A DNA stretch of 52,218 bases from Bacillus piscicola (GCF_022458745.1 NZ_JAJJJF010000014.1:1-52218); one strand, 5' to 3'. Shown: positions 10,161-19,938, counted from the stretch's first letter. Translations and numbers: made by a program. Notes: generated by a model not told the origin, from the sequence alone.

Positions 10161-10946
10161 CTATTCTTCCTTTCCAATAACCACTTTGTTTTTCTCATAA
10201 ATAAACCGAAGTCCTTTTAATGCTAAACACGGATCAACCTTATCAATGTTCACCGCTGACGGACCGATCAATTCCGCATAAGCTCCTGTAGCTATTACAA
10301 AGGGCTTACCCTTTATTTCTCTTTTCATCCGATAAATAATGCTGTCTACCTGACCGACGTATCCATAATAAATTCCGGAGCGCATCGCGTCGACCGTGTT
10401 CCTGCCGATAATATGGTCTGGTTTTGTAATTTCAATACGCGGCAGCTTAGAGGCTTCCGAAAACAAGGCATGAGTAGATACACCAAGCCCTGGTGCAATC
10501 GCTCCACCGCTATATTCCCCATGCTGATCAATATAGCAAAAGGTTGCAGCCGTACCAAGGTTCACGACAATTAGTGGACCGCTATGCTCCCGGAGAGCTG
10601 CCACCGCGTTCACGATCCGGTCTGCTCCTACTTCACGCGGATTGTCCGATCGGATATTCAAACCTGTTTTAATACCTGGACCTACAATCATCGGGGCAAT
10701 ACTGAAATACTTTACACACATTTTCTCTAACGTAGTTAAAAGAGGCGGTACCACAGAGGCAATAATAATGCCTGTAATGTTGTCTTTTTCTGCGTGAATA
10801 CTATCCAGCAGTTCCATTACCTGCAGACCGTATTCATCTTCTGTTTTTCTCTCACTCGTAGATAACCGCCATTGAGCTGACAGCTCTCTTTCCCTGTATA
10901 ATCCAATTACCGTGTTCGTATTCCCTACAGCCATTGCAAGTATCAT
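10161..10946 (-). CDS. coaX: CoaX, type III pantothenate kinase family, motif residues altered
   Basis: By family, type III pantothenate kinase makes 4'-phosphopantothenate, the first step of coenzyme A synthesis. Overall sequence and position (between ftsH and hslO) are clearly coaX. I use the ATG at 10946 (GAGGG seven bases before), giving 261 aa. Three conserved motifs are altered. The N-terminal DxGNTN is AVGNTN (codon GCT at residue 6). The DxGTA motif is NLGTA (codon AAC, residue 129). The TGG motif near the C-terminus reads ATGAYA. The GADR motif (about 107-110) is intact. I recall the two lost aspartates as invariant in the family, so the protein may be weakly active or inactive. The reading frame is intact, so it is not an obvious pseudogene. 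Confidence 0.88.
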   Translation of the reverse strand: MILAMAVGNTNTVIGLYRERELSAQWRLSTSERKTEDEYGLQVMELLDSIHAEKDNITGIIIASVVPPLLTTLEKMCVKYFSIAPMIVGPGIKTGLNIRSDNPREVGADRIVNAVAALREHSGPLIVVNLGTAATFCYIDQHGEYSGGAIAPGLGVSTHALFSEASKLPRIEITKPDHIIGRNTVDAMRSGIYYGYVGQVDSIIYRMKREIKGKPFVIATGAYAELIGPSAVNIDKVDPCLALKGLRFIYEKNKVVIGKEE

Positions 10947-10972
10947 GACAAGACCCTCTTTATAAATTGATG

Positions 10973-11005
10973 TGAAAAAAGAGGTGCCTCCCAATGGCAC
11001 CCCTT
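10973..11005 (-). terminator. terminator between ftsH and coaX
   Basis: Minus strand AGGGGTGCC, loop ATTGGGA, GGCACCTCT, then TTTTTT. It begins 10 bases after the ftsH stop and ends about 27 bases before the coaX start, so it should reduce read-through from ftsH. Confidence 0.85.
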
Positions 11006-11014
11006 TATAACCAG

Positions 11015-13066
11015 CTATTTACGTTCATCCTCATCCTCACCGGAAGGAGGTTTGTTCGTTCCCATGTTTTCCAAATCAGTATTCTTTTGATGGGCTTTGT
11101 CTTCATTCCCGTTTTCTTTTTGGTCATCCTCGTTGTCCGATTTTGACTGAATCGTCACTTTCATGTTGTCATGATCAACATGTTGACCAGAAGCGCCGAC
11201 TTCCTCATTACTCTTAGTTGAATGATGATCATCCGGCAGTTTTCCTTCTTGTACGAGGGATTCGATCTGCTTTGCATCCAATGTTTCAAGCTCTAAGAGG
11301 TGTTGTGCGACAAGCTCCAGTTTATCCTTGTGTTCTGTCAATATCTGCTTACAACGGGCGTGACAGTCTTTGATAATCTTTTGTATTTCCTGATCGATTT
11401 CATAAGCGATTTTATCACTGTAGTTCGGTTCGTTTTGGATGTCACGGCCTAAAAACACCTGCCCGCCAGAACTCGATCCGAACTGGAGAGGCCCCAGTTT
11501 CTCACTCATACCGTATTCTGTTACCATTTTACGGGCTATCTCCGTAGCGCGCTGAAAGTCGTTATGCGCACCGGTACTGACTTCTCCAAACATAACCTCT
11601 TCCGCGACACGCCCACCAAGCAGTCCGACTATTTTATCCATCAGTTCCGGCTTCGTCATAAAATAGCGGTCTTCTTTTGGAAGCATTACTGCGTAACCAC
11701 CAGCCTGGCCGCGTGGTACAATGGTCACTTTGTGGACGAGATCGGCATTTTCCAATTTCACACCAACAACGGTATGCCCAGCCTCGTGATGGGCAACAAT
11801 CCCTCTCTCTTTTTTCGAAATGACCCGGCTTTTCTTCGCGGGGCCGGCTATCACACGGTCAATCGCTTCTTCCACGTGCGACATGCGGATCTTTTGCAAG
11901 CCTTCCCTTGCAGCCACAAGAGCAGCTTCATTCAAGAGATTTTCTAAGTCAGCACCTGAAAATCCAGGGGTCCGTTGGGCAATCGCCTTCAAGTCTACGT
12001 CTTCTGCTAATGGCTTATTGCGCGAGTGAACATGTAAAATTTCCTCACGCCCATTAACATCAGGACGTCCAACTAAGATTTGACGGTCAAAACGTCCCGG
12101 GCGCAGCAAAGCAGGATCGAGAACGTCTGCACGGTTCGTCGCAGCAATGATGATAATCCCTTCATTCGCATCGAAACCATCCATCTCTACTAAGAGCTGA
12201 TTCAATGTCTGCTCTCTTTCATCGTGTCCGCCGCCAAGGCCTGCACCACGTTGTCTTCCCACTGCGTCAATTTCATCAATGAAGATAATACACGGGGCAT
12301 TTTTCTTCGCATTTTCGAATAGATCACGGACTCGGGAAGCACCGACCCCGACAAACATCTCTACGAAATCTGAACCACTTATCGAGAAGAACGGGACACC
12401 GGCTTCACCGGCTACCGCGCGTCCGATCAACGTTTTACCCGTCCCCGGTGGTCCCACAAGCAAGACCCCTTTTGGAATACGGGCACCGATGCTTGCATAT
12501 TTACGCGGATCCTTTAGAAAGTCTACTACTTCAACAAGCTCTTGCTTCTCTTCTTCTGCACCTGCAACATCTTTAAATCGTGCTTTCTTCTTATCTTCCT
12601 GATAGAGCTTCGCTTTGCTTTTGCCAAAATTCATGACACGGCCGCCACCGCCTTGTGCTTGGCTTAACAAGAAGAAAAACAAAATAAAGATGATCACAAA
12701 AGGTATAATAGATGTAAAAAACGTCACCCAGGCGCTTGGTTCTTGAGCGGGTTTCGTTTCTAAAGCCAGCTGATCTCCTCCCGGCCCCTCTGCTGTCATA
12801 AGTAGCTGCGTGTTCTGTTCAGAAACAGGCAGGTATGTTTGAAAACTTTCGTCACCTTTTCCTGCTTCTTTTCCGGTGACAAGATAGACCTCGCCTTCTG
12901 GCTGGAGCGTGGCAGAGACAATCTCCTGATTTTCTAATTTAGTTAAAAATTCACCTGTCGTCATTACATTTGTCTCCGTCTGGTCCTTGCTGAGGAAACT
13001 AATAATCCCTATAATGACGAGGAATAACAATAGATAAAAAACGGTATTTCGAAAAATCCGATTCAT
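11015..13066 (-). CDS. ftsH: ATP-dependent zinc metalloprotease FtsH
   Basis: Membrane-bound AAA+ protease for quality control and for degrading regulators, including during sporulation. There are two N-terminal membrane segments (about residues 8-25 and 112-134) around an extracytoplasmic loop. The AAA domain has GPPGTGKT (about 206-213) and IIFIDEIDA. The zinc-protease motif [10 protein letters not shown] follows at about 428. After residue 605 there is a long, very acidic and polar tail, so the total is 683 aa, longer than the roughly 640 aa of B. subtilis. The ribosome site GGAGGTC lies at good spacing. Expression probably continues from hpt or its own promoter. Confidence 0.97.
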   Translation of the reverse strand: MNRIFRNTVFYLLLFLVIIGIISFLSKDQTETNVMTTGEFLTKLENQEIVSATLQPEGEVYLVTGKEAGKGDESFQTYLPVSEQNTQLLMTAEGPGGDQLALETKPAQEPSAWVTFFTSIIPFVIIFILFFFLLSQAQGGGGRVMNFGKSKAKLYQEDKKKARFKDVAGAEEEKQELVEVVDFLKDPRKYASIGARIPKGVLLVGPPGTGKTLIGRAVAGEAGVPFFSISGSDFVEMFVGVGASRVRDLFENAKKNAPCIIFIDEIDAVGRQRGAGLGGGHDEREQTLNQLLVEMDGFDANEGIIIIAATNRADVLDPALLRPGRFDRQILVGRPDVNGREEILHVHSRNKPLAEDVDLKAIAQRTPGFSGADLENLLNEAALVAAREGLQKIRMSHVEEAIDRVIAGPAKKSRVISKKERGIVAHHEAGHTVVGVKLENADLVHKVTIVPRGQAGGYAVMLPKEDRYFMTKPELMDKIVGLLGGRVAEEVMFGEVSTGAHNDFQRATEIARKMVTEYGMSEKLGPLQFGSSSGGQVFLGRDIQNEPNYSDKIAYEIDQEIQKIIKDCHARCKQILTEHKDKLELVAQHLLELETLDAKQIESLVQEGKLPDDHHSTKSNEEVGASGQHVDHDNMKVTIQSKSDNEDDQKENGNEDKAHQKNTDLENMGTNKPPSGEDEDERK

Positions 13067-13132
13067 TCTTGACCTCCTCCCAAGGCATCGACAACTTAGA
13101 TAATAGTATCACATTTGTTTTCTTCCCTACAA

Positions 13133-13675
13133 TCAAGATCCCTTGTAAATCTCAGGCTTTAAAATGCCAATGTATGAGAGGTTCCGGTACTTCTCTGCAT
13201 AGTCCAGTCCAAATCCGACAACGAACTCATCCGGAACGGTGAATCCAACGGCATCCGGAACAAGATCTACCTTTCGCCCATCCGGTTTGTCAAGTAAGGT
13301 AACAATGCGTACAGACTTGGCACCTCTGTGTTTGATTAAGTTAACTAAATAATTAAGCGTCAATCCACTGTCAATGATGTCCTCTAGAATAATGACATCA
13401 CGGCCTTCTACCGTCGTGTCTAAATCTTTAATAATTTTCACTTCACCGGATGATACCATACCCTTGCCGTAACTGGAAACATCCATAAAGTCAATTTCCA
13501 AGTGGGTATCGATCCGTCTTGTTACGTCCGCCATAAAAGGAAGCGCACCTTTTAACACACCAATAACGAGTGGAAAATGGCCTTGATATTGTTCCGTAAG
13601 TTCCTTTCCTAATTCTTTTATCTTTTGCTGTAGTTCCTCTTCGCTTATTAAAACTTTTTGAATATCCTCATGCAT
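13133..13675 (-). CDS. hpt: hypoxanthine-guanine phosphoribosyltransferase
   Basis: Salvages hypoxanthine and guanine to IMP and GMP using PRPP. The PRPP-binding motif is [14 protein letters not shown] (about residues 95-108), preceded by the flexible-loop segment [10 protein letters not shown]. The C-terminal [12 protein letters not shown] contacts the base. I use the ATG at 13675, giving [11 protein letters not shown] and 180 aa, matching the family. The only good ribosome site, GGAGGG, is 14 bases upstream. Between them GTAT-TAGA-ATAC could fold and shorten the distance. It lies between tilS and ftsH, as in B. subtilis. Confidence 0.94.
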   Translation of the reverse strand: MHEDIQKVLISEEELQQKIKELGKELTEQYQGHFPLVIGVLKGALPFMADVTRRIDTHLEIDFMDVSSYGKGMVSSGEVKIIKDLDTTVEGRDVIILEDIIDSGLTLNYLVNLIKHRGAKSVRIVTLLDKPDGRKVDLVPDAVGFTVPDEFVVGFGLDYAEKYRNLSYIGILKPEIYKGS

Positions 13676-13771
13676 CTTGTATTCTAATACCCTCCTAGGA
13701 AAACTAGTTGATTCATAATTCGTTATTAATCTTACCATGACTGCCGGCAAACATTCATCTTGCAGCGATTA

Positions 13772-15190
13772 TTAATTATAATCGTTGCAAGGTCCATTCT
13801 CGAGCCTAATCAGGACATAGCTTTCACCTGCTTTAGGGCGCTGTATGTGCCGGGCTGATTTCTTCAGGCGAGGCAGCCACAATATCGTGCCCTCGGCATC
13901 GGTAATGACCGGCCATCTTTCACGGTGGTGCCGAGGTACTTTTTCGTCGATAAAAATGCGGTTGACCTTCTTTCTTCCTGTCATGCCTAAGATGGTCATT
14001 CTATCACCTTGTTCACTAAAGCGAATAGTGAAAGGAGGCGTAACATCTTCCTTCTTACAAAGCAACACAGTTTCATCATCTGACCAAGTGCTTTCAGGAA
14101 CAATCATTTGCGCCTGGAAAGAAAAAGAGTAAATACAAACCTGCCCAGGAAGTGGAAGAACAACTGGTGATATATCACCTTGCTTCTCTTCTGTCACTCC
14201 TTCGAAAAAAAACAGGAGGGTATCATAGGAACGGGTAACCTTGAGTCCTGCCGGCCAATCCAACGAAAAAGAAGAATTAGGTTGTTGCATTAACGTTAGC
14301 AGCTGCTCAATATGTATAAGAGACAATTGTGGTGTTTTTTTTTCACAAAGATAACTTAATATTAGATGAATCCCCCTTCTTTGTAAAGGGAAAGGCAGTT
14401 CCTTTAAGCGGCTCACCGGTATTGTCACAAAATCTTCATGGCGCTCCGTGATCCGCTTGTTAATCTCTACTGCCGCTGCCTGCTTTATATATTCTTCTTC
14501 AGCTGTTGTCCACTCTATATATTGCTGAACGTGACGGTGAACAAGTGGGTTTTCTGCTTGTAAAAAAGGAAGCACATGGTGGCGAAATCGATTACGCGTA
14601 TATTTATCAGAGGTATTACTTTCATCAACGCGGTAAGGCACCGCATTTTCTTCACAATAGGAGAGAATAGCCGCTTTTGTTACCGACAGTAAGGGACGGA
14701 TTAGTCTCCCTTCCACAAATGGACGCGTTGCTGCCATGCCTAATTCTCCCAGTATCCCTCGTCCTGTTACTAGTTTCATCAGCATCGTCTCCACTTGATC
14801 ATCCGCATGGTGGCCGGTGGCAAGAATAGGGATATTTTCATCTTTCATTATCTTTCTAAGTGCATCATACCGCAGCTGACGCGCCTTATTCTGCACATTG
14901 CCCCCATCATCCAAAACCGCCTTTTTTACATCGACAGAACGATGAAACAACGGCACGTGATGTTCGCGGCACCAATCCTTTACAAATTGCTCATCTGCTT
15001 CTGCCGTGTCTTCTCGGAGTCGGTGGTTGATGTGAGCCGCGTAAATCGTAATATTCCATGTTGTTGCCGCTTCTAACAAAAAATGCAGCAAAGCCATTGA
15101 ATCCGGCCCTCCGGATACAGCAATGAGGATCTTTTGGCCTTTTGACAATAAGCCGTGCTCGTTTATCCACCGTTCTACGTCCGTTTTCAT
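13772..15190 (-). CDS. tilS: tRNA(Ile)-lysidine synthetase
   Basis: Adds lysine to C34 of the CAU-anticodon tRNA-Ile, so that it reads AUA as isoleucine; essential. The ATP-PPase loop ISVSGGPDSMALLHF is at residues 23-38. The ATGHHADDQVETMLM and TRNRFRHHVLPF segments are conserved. The C-terminal domains (about 370-472) bind tRNA and substrate. At 472 aa it has the B. subtilis length. It ends 96 bases before the hpt start. Confidence 0.96.
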   Translation of the reverse strand: MKTDVERWINEHGLLSKGQKILIAVSGGPDSMALLHFLLEAATTWNITIYAAHINHRLREDTAEADEQFVKDWCREHHVPLFHRSVDVKKAVLDDGGNVQNKARQLRYDALRKIMKDENIPILATGHHADDQVETMLMKLVTGRGILGELGMAATRPFVEGRLIRPLLSVTKAAILSYCEENAVPYRVDESNTSDKYTRNRFRHHVLPFLQAENPLVHRHVQQYIEWTTAEEEYIKQAAAVEINKRITERHEDFVTIPVSRLKELPFPLQRRGIHLILSYLCEKKTPQLSLIHIEQLLTLMQQPNSSFSLDWPAGLKVTRSYDTLLFFFEGVTEEKQGDISPVVLPLPGQVCIYSFSFQAQMIVPESTWSDDETVLLCKKEDVTPPFTIRFSEQGDRMTILGMTGRKKVNRIFIDEKVPRHHRERWPVITDAEGTILWLPRLKKSARHIQRPKAGESYVLIRLENGPCNDYN

Positions 15191-15230
15191 CGTCCGCTGC
15201 TGCCCCCTTGCAAAAATCTTTTCCAGTTAG

Positions 15231-16238
15231 TTACATCCATTGTCCTACCAAGTATAAAATAGATGACAAAAAGAGGAAAGAGGCCGTAAGCACAATCTCT
15301 ACGCGGTAAGATTTACTTTTCTCCCGTATTTTTCTCGGAGGAGGTGCTGTGCGGTTACGGCGTGATTTTTTTATATTGGGAGCAGGAGAGCTAACCGGCT
15401 GCCTTTCAAACCCAGAACGATTCTCGATGGCAGCCATCACATCTTTTTTCATTAGCTGGGCGTCCTTATACTTTCCCTTCAACGCCGCCGTCAACACTTT
15501 CTTAAACGGTCGTAGGGAAGGCTCGCTATTCATTTGTTTGATAAGAAACTCAAGCGGGTTTTTATTATCACGCGGCTTCTCAAACCGAGATTGATGGATA
15601 CAATGAATTAGAATCATAGCAGCCGCAAATAAATCGTAGGAAGGCTCCGCTTTTCGGTCACCAAGCCCCCAATACCCTCTGTCATAAAATTCTGTGTATT
15701 CCTTTACAGCTCTCCCTATTTTTGTCGTACCCCCAACGTCAAACCAGCGAATTCGGAAAGGCGGTCCTGTAACAATGATATTATCCGGCTTTAAGTCACC
15801 AAACACCCAGCCTTCGCGGTGGAGCCGATCCAAATCGCCTAGTAATTGGACAAGTAACACGGGAGCCCACTCTGTTCCCTTTTTTTGAATAAACGACAGC
15901 AAAGAATCACCATTTAAATATTCCATACAAAAAAACGGATAACTCTCGCCGGAGATTTCGATATCATCGACATCAAGCAAAGAAGGCCCAAGGACGTTAC
16001 CCTGGACCTTGGAGAAATGCCTAAGTACATTTATTTCTGACGTTAATGACAATTTGTTTTCACCAATTTTAACCGCTGCTTGTCCAGCACGCGTTGCTAC
16101 CAAATAAACGGATCCTGTTGCACCTTCGCCTATTTTTTTTATCACCCGGTACGGATTTCTATTCCATTTTCCAAGCCATTTAGTACCCGGACTCAAGTTA
16201 CATCCCTGATTCTTCAATTGGAAGGTCCCTCGCTTCAT
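15231..16238 (-). CDS. yabT: YabT-type membrane serine/threonine kinase
   Basis: Hanks-type kinase, in B. subtilis made in the forespore and linked to RecA phosphorylation during sporulation. The glycine loop IGEGATGSVYLV (about 37-48), the AAVKIGE lysine, FGDLKPDNIIV in place of HRDLKPxN, and WFDVGG in place of DFG agree with YabT. A basic linker (about 278-312) leads to a C-terminal membrane segment (about 314-334), with no extracellular domain. At 335 aa it is near family length. It overlaps yabS by 41 bases. The motif changes are known for this subfamily and do not imply decay. Confidence 0.9.
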   Translation of the reverse strand: MKRGTFQLKNQGCNLSPGTKWLGKWNRNPYRVIKKIGEGATGSVYLVATRAGQAAVKIGENKLSLTSEINVLRHFSKVQGNVLGPSLLDVDDIEISGESYPFFCMEYLNGDSLLSFIQKKGTEWAPVLLVQLLGDLDRLHREGWVFGDLKPDNIIVTGPPFRIRWFDVGGTTKIGRAVKEYTEFYDRGYWGLGDRKAEPSYDLFAAAMILIHCIHQSRFEKPRDNKNPLEFLIKQMNSEPSLRPFKKVLTAALKGKYKDAQLMKKDVMAAIENRSGFERQPVSSPAPNIKKSRRNRTAPPPRKIREKSKSYRVEIVLTASFLFLSSILYLVGQWM

Positions 16239-16941
16239 AGGCTTTCAGGCTTCTTTTACCAAGGCGTTTTTCAAAATATCGTAAGGCTGTCTTTAATGCC
16301 GGGCCGGTAGGGGTCACTCCTCCCGTCGTTAAGCGCTGAAAAGTCCCTGTCAATTCATTAATATTGGCTGTCCAATCAGCCGCTTTATCCGCATCTTTTC
16401 TTTTCCCGGGAAATAGAAACAAAGCAAAGTGGTTTTTTCCCGTCCTTGAATGTAAACTAATCGATAAATCAGCTAATGCTTCTTGTACCATCGGAAGTTT
16501 CGGCTTCATACTTGCACTCGTGTCCACCAATATTAGGACTTCAAGATTGACTGTCTCGCCGAGATCATCGACTATTTCCATCACTTCTCCACGTTTTTCA
16601 GGCGGTAAATCCTCCATTTCCCGTTCTTCCCCAAGGATGTGGCGCAGTTCATTGTGTACGACACCTTGCAGCGTTTGTGTCATCGCCTGTCTTGTCACCA
16701 TTTGGACCGTCTGCGACAACTGGCTGGCGTAAACGACCTGACTCACACCGCCGCCCGATTTGGAAATTTCATCCACTTCCTTCATACCATGATCTTTCCC
16801 TGCTCCTTCGTCTATAATTCCAATCACATTCACCGTAATGCCTTTCTCGTAGGCATACGCAGCAACTGCTGCTGGATCTTCTCCTTGATTGGAACAGCCA
16901 TCTGTCAGTAAAAGTATTTGCCTAATTTTTCCTCCGCTCAT
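16198..16941 (-). CDS. yabS: YabS, von Willebrand factor A-domain sporulation protein
   Basis: Two metal-site-like segments are visible: QILLLTDGCSNQGEDP at the N-terminus and LILVDTSASMKPKLP (about 123-137), a DxSxS motif. Function is unproven; in B. subtilis it is a mother-cell sporulation gene. I use the ATG at 16941, with GGAGGGG nine bases before it; a TTG at 16962 overlaps that site. The product is 247 aa. It lies between spoIIE and yabT, and its 3' end overlaps the yabT start. Confidence 0.86.
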   Translation of the reverse strand: MSGGKIRQILLLTDGCSNQGEDPAAVAAYAYEKGITVNVIGIIDEGAGKDHGMKEVDEISKSGGGVSQVVYASQLSQTVQMVTRQAMTQTLQGVVHNELRHILGEEREMEDLPPEKRGEVMEIVDDLGETVNLEVLILVDTSASMKPKLPMVQEALADLSISLHSRTGKNHFALFLFPGKRKDADKAADWTANINELTGTFQRLTTGGVTPTGPALKTALRYFEKRLGKRSLKAYEARDLPIEESGM

Positions 16942-17009
16942 TTGCTTTGTCCCCTCCGTCAACCATAATATTCATAGTTTTGACGAAGAAAACAAAATAT
17001 ATACTAAAC

Positions 17010-19505
17010 CTAAGCCTGCTTCTTTTTTAAGGGGATGGAGTGCCCAACTGGAATGGCTGCCCACTTTGGAGTATTTCGCTTGATTTTTGCTGCCATTACC
17101 GTCATATCATCGTGAATTTGTCCGTGCGTTACCTTCATTACTCGTTCTAACAGCAAGTCAGCTGCTTCCTGCGGATCGTCAGTTTCCAGTTGGGCGATCA
17201 TCCGCTTAATCCACATTTCCATATTCTCAATAGGGCCGGGAACTTCCAGCAATCCATCGCTCATCATAATAATCATATCCCCATCTTGCAGTTTTTCGGT
17301 TACTACTTCTAATTCAGCATGCTCCATCATGCCAATGGGCAGATTACCAGCTTCGATTTGTTTTATCTTTTCCCCGCGTTTAATAAAGCTTGGCACAGAG
17401 CCTATTTTGATAAATTTCCCACTTGCATTCTGAAGATCAATCATAGCCAGATCCAGCGTCGAAAATGTTTCCTCGGCAGAACGAAGACTCATTATTGAGT
17501 TGATAGACCGGATCGCGGTCGCTTCGTCCATACCAGAGGCGAGAATCGTTTGTAAAATTTGCAGGGCAGAGCTGCTTTCCTGATGAGCTTTCTCCCCACT
17601 TCCCATTCCATCGCTAATAGCGATCGCAAATTTCCCCGTGCCAACGTCAAGCGCCGCATGGCTGTCGCCTGAAACTAATCTTCCCTCTTTTGCGACAGAG
17701 GTGAAGCCGGTCTCGACAGTAAAAGGCCTGGCCGAGATAAATGAAAAGTTTAAGTAATCAGAAATATTGTCGTACGCTTCTTCTTCTTTCACGATTATAT
17801 GCTCCTCCAAAATGTCTGAAAGCATCGGTGCGATAATTTTGTCTGCCTGCTCGGTACCACCCTCTTTTCCTACACTCATTTCAATTTCTACATTCCCTTC
17901 ATCCAAGCAATAGATGTCAACGTGGCCGATATCGAGGCCGGCTCCTTGCAATGCTTCATAAATTTGTTCCTCTTGGCCATGATGGGCTTCCTGTTCTTTT
18001 TGTATTTCCTTCGCGAAATCGTTCATGACTTCCGAAACGCCGCGTAGCTGATCGGCTACGAGCTGGCGGCTTTCCTTCATTTGTTTTTTTAAGGTTCTAC
18101 GTGCCTGATCTTGCCTAACCTCCTCCCCCATTACTTCTTCCATACGCTTATGATAGTGGCAATGTTTCTTCCATTGGCCTTTTGTCCGCATCGGAATACT
18201 GCCATGGTTCTCTAACTCCGTCAACATATTGGACATCCCGTCATATGTTTTATGAAATTGTTTTACCCAGCAACTCTCTTTCCGGAAGCAGGTTTGGCAT
18301 GTTTTCTCCGTGACCTTGCTTAATAATTCGTCTTTGTCTTTTTGTTCCCGTTCCTCCGCCTCCTCTCCGACTGTCTGTGTAAGAAAGCTCGTAGACAAGG
18401 TTTGAAAGAGGTGAGAAAACTGTTCTACCTTAACTGCCGTCAGATCTCTTAATTTATTTGCGTGCCGCTGCTGTTCCCGTGCATATTCCGGAGTTCCGGG
18501 AATATACTTCTCTATAAAAGCAGTGACAACACGTGGGGTTAGATAGAAAAGGACGATGGCTGCTCCCGATTCAAGAAGTGTAAGGTTAACGCCTTTCATG
18601 CCATCTCCATACAGAGCAATTAAAGCGGTCCCAAGCAGCAATCCAATGCTAACGCCGACTTTTTTTCCCTCTTTTAAGAGTCCGCCGAGCAAACCTGCGA
18701 AAGCAAGCAAGCTCATCTGATATAAATTAGCAACAGATGCCAGGCTGAGAACGAGACCGACAATGACCCCGACAGATGCTCCTAGTGCGGCGCCGCCGGT
18801 ATATGCAAATAATAAGACAAGATACCTGGCAAGCGTATGCTCAGCGGCTACTCCATAGAAAACCCAGCCGATCGCCCCAGTCATGACAGAAGAGAGCAAG
18901 ATGATAAAGCAGATAATCTCTTCATGTTTTAGAGCCTTCCGACGCTTTTTCGTCACAAGCAGTGGCATACTTTGCAAGAAAATCATCGTTAATATAAAAC
19001 TTAATCCTGCTTCCACTCCCGTCATCACCAGCGAATACGAAGAAATGGATCCACTTTCCAGCCATGTAGTACCTGCCCTTGCTCCTGCTGTGGAAAGAAA
19101 TACAGCGATTGGCAGAACCCAAGTCATGCCTCGAACCCAGCTTGTCAACCACTTGTAAAGTGCCAGAAACAATGCAATCGCTGCCAAAATAAAAGCTCCA
19201 TGAAATATCGCACCTGAGAAAGTACCAACGACAATACCAGCAGCTGCAATACTGCTCTTATCTTTTCTCCACGCGTATACGGCAGCAAAAAACGGGAGCG
19301 CAAAAGGAAAAAGTTCTGCTAACAAGACGGCGCGTCCTAACAGAATTCCTAAGATAAATAAGAGACCGCCCCACTGAATCAGAACCGTATCCGCCGTTTT
19401 TAAAGTTCTTTCTTTTGTTCTTCGGGAAAAGTTTTTTATTTTTCCCCATGCTTGCTCCATTACCGGTTCTGTTTGTTCTGCCTGTTTTACAAGATCTCTT
19501 TGCAT
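17010..19505 (-). CDS. spoIIE: stage II sporulation protein E, SpoIIAA phosphatase
   Basis: Membrane PP2C-type phosphatase that dephosphorylates SpoIIAA and so turns on SigF in the forespore; it also binds the division apparatus. About ten membrane segments fill residues 40-330, with a central regulatory domain after that. The PP2C domain starts near 590 and includes ALDVGTGKFAIAISDGMGSG, EETFSTLDLAMID and MIIMMSDGLLE with the metal-binding aspartates. At 831 aa it is close to the 827 of B. subtilis. The upstream promoter has the 21-base spacing of Spo0A-activated SigA promoters. Confidence 0.97.
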   Translation of the reverse strand: MQRDLVKQAEQTEPVMEQAWGKIKNFSRRTKERTLKTADTVLIQWGGLLFILGILLGRAVLLAELFPFALPFFAAVYAWRKDKSSIAAAGIVVGTFSGAIFHGAFILAAIALFLALYKWLTSWVRGMTWVLPIAVFLSTAGARAGTTWLESGSISSYSLVMTGVEAGLSFILTMIFLQSMPLLVTKKRRKALKHEEIICFIILLSSVMTGAIGWVFYGVAAEHTLARYLVLLFAYTGGAALGASVGVIVGLVLSLASVANLYQMSLLAFAGLLGGLLKEGKKVGVSIGLLLGTALIALYGDGMKGVNLTLLESGAAIVLFYLTPRVVTAFIEKYIPGTPEYAREQQRHANKLRDLTAVKVEQFSHLFQTLSTSFLTQTVGEEAEEREQKDKDELLSKVTEKTCQTCFRKESCWVKQFHKTYDGMSNMLTELENHGSIPMRTKGQWKKHCHYHKRMEEVMGEEVRQDQARRTLKKQMKESRQLVADQLRGVSEVMNDFAKEIQKEQEAHHGQEEQIYEALQGAGLDIGHVDIYCLDEGNVEIEMSVGKEGGTEQADKIIAPMLSDILEEHIIVKEEEAYDNISDYLNFSFISARPFTVETGFTSVAKEGRLVSGDSHAALDVGTGKFAIAISDGMGSGEKAHQESSSALQILQTILASGMDEATAIRSINSIMSLRSAEETFSTLDLAMIDLQNASGKFIKIGSVPSFIKRGEKIKQIEAGNLPIGMMEHAELEVVTEKLQDGDMIIMMSDGLLEVPGPIENMEMWIKRMIAQLETDDPQEAADLLLERVMKVTHGQIHDDMTVMAAKIKRNTPKWAAIPVGHSIPLKKKQA

Positions 19506-19540
19506 GACAATCCACCACCTGCTACATAGTTTTGTTGATT

Positions 19541-19573
19541 AGTATATCTGTTATTCTTTTAAATGTTTGTCAA
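19541..19573 (-). promoter_or_regulatory. spoIIE promoter, Spo0A-activated SigA type with 21-bp spacer
   Basis: Minus strand TTGACA (19568-19573) and TATACT (19541-19546) are 21 bases apart. This long spacing is a known feature of spoIIE and spoIIG promoters, which SigA uses only with Spo0A~P. The plus strand reads TTTGTCAAA across the -35 box (19566-19574), which is itself a 0A-box match. Confidence 0.82.
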
Positions 19574-19599
19574 AATAACAGGCCTATCCAACAAAACTC

Positions 19600-19624
19600 T
19601 TCGACGTTTTCTTTAAACGTCGAA
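19600..19624. promoter_or_regulatory. palindromic pair of Spo0A-like boxes upstream of spoIIE
   Basis: TTCGACGTTT and AAACGTCGAA form a perfect 10-base inverted repeat around TCTTT. Each arm holds CGTCGAA, one base from the Spo0A box TGTCGAA. The site is 26-51 bases upstream of the spoIIE -35 element, where activator sites are expected. Confidence 0.65.
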
Positions 19625-19756
19625 GTGCTTGTCATACGGAGGATTGTGGGTATTTTCCGCCAAACAACGGACAAATCTATACAATTTTTAACGTCAAATG
19701 AAGCAGAAAGAAAGCACATAGAGAGGAAACACGCACAAAAACCTTTATTTGAAACA

Positions 19757-19796
19757 CAAAAAAAACGGATCTGACCCTTTTGGGTGAAATCCGTTT
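19757..19796 (-). terminator. terminator after tRNA-Met
   Basis: Minus strand AAACGGAT...ACCC, loop AAAA, GGGT...ATCCGTTT, then a T-rich run. It lies 17 bases past the tRNA 3' end. Confidence 0.85.
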
Positions 19797-19812
19797 CGTT
19801 CTTTATTAGTTT

Positions 19813-19889
19813 TGGTAGCGGCGGAGGGAATCGAACCCCCGACCTCACGGGTATGAACCGTACGCTCTAGCCAGCTGAGCTACACCGCC
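19813..19889 (-). tRNA. tRNA-Met (CAU), elongator type
   Basis: A full 77-base cloverleaf with encoded CCA. Acceptor stem GGCGGTG/CGCCGCT, D-arm GCTC...GAGC, anticodon stem TACGG/CCGTG around TTCATAC (anticodon CAT), T-arm GGGGG/CCCTC around TTCGATT. The discriminator is A73. G1-U72 pairing and the sequence match the B. subtilis elongator tRNA-Met at this locus; an initiator would have three G-C pairs in the anticodon stem. B. subtilis has a tRNA-Glu next to it; here there is none. Confidence 0.95.
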
Positions 19890-19909
19890 GTTTGTATGCA
19901 ACATGATTG

Positions 19910-19938
19910 ATTATATAATGTTCTCAAGCGATCGTCAA
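19910..19938 (-). promoter_or_regulatory. tRNA-Met promoter
   Basis: Minus strand TTGACG (19933-19938), 17-base spacer, TATAAT (19910-19915). The -10 box is 20 bases before the mature tRNA start, as for a strong stable-RNA promoter. Confidence 0.85.
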
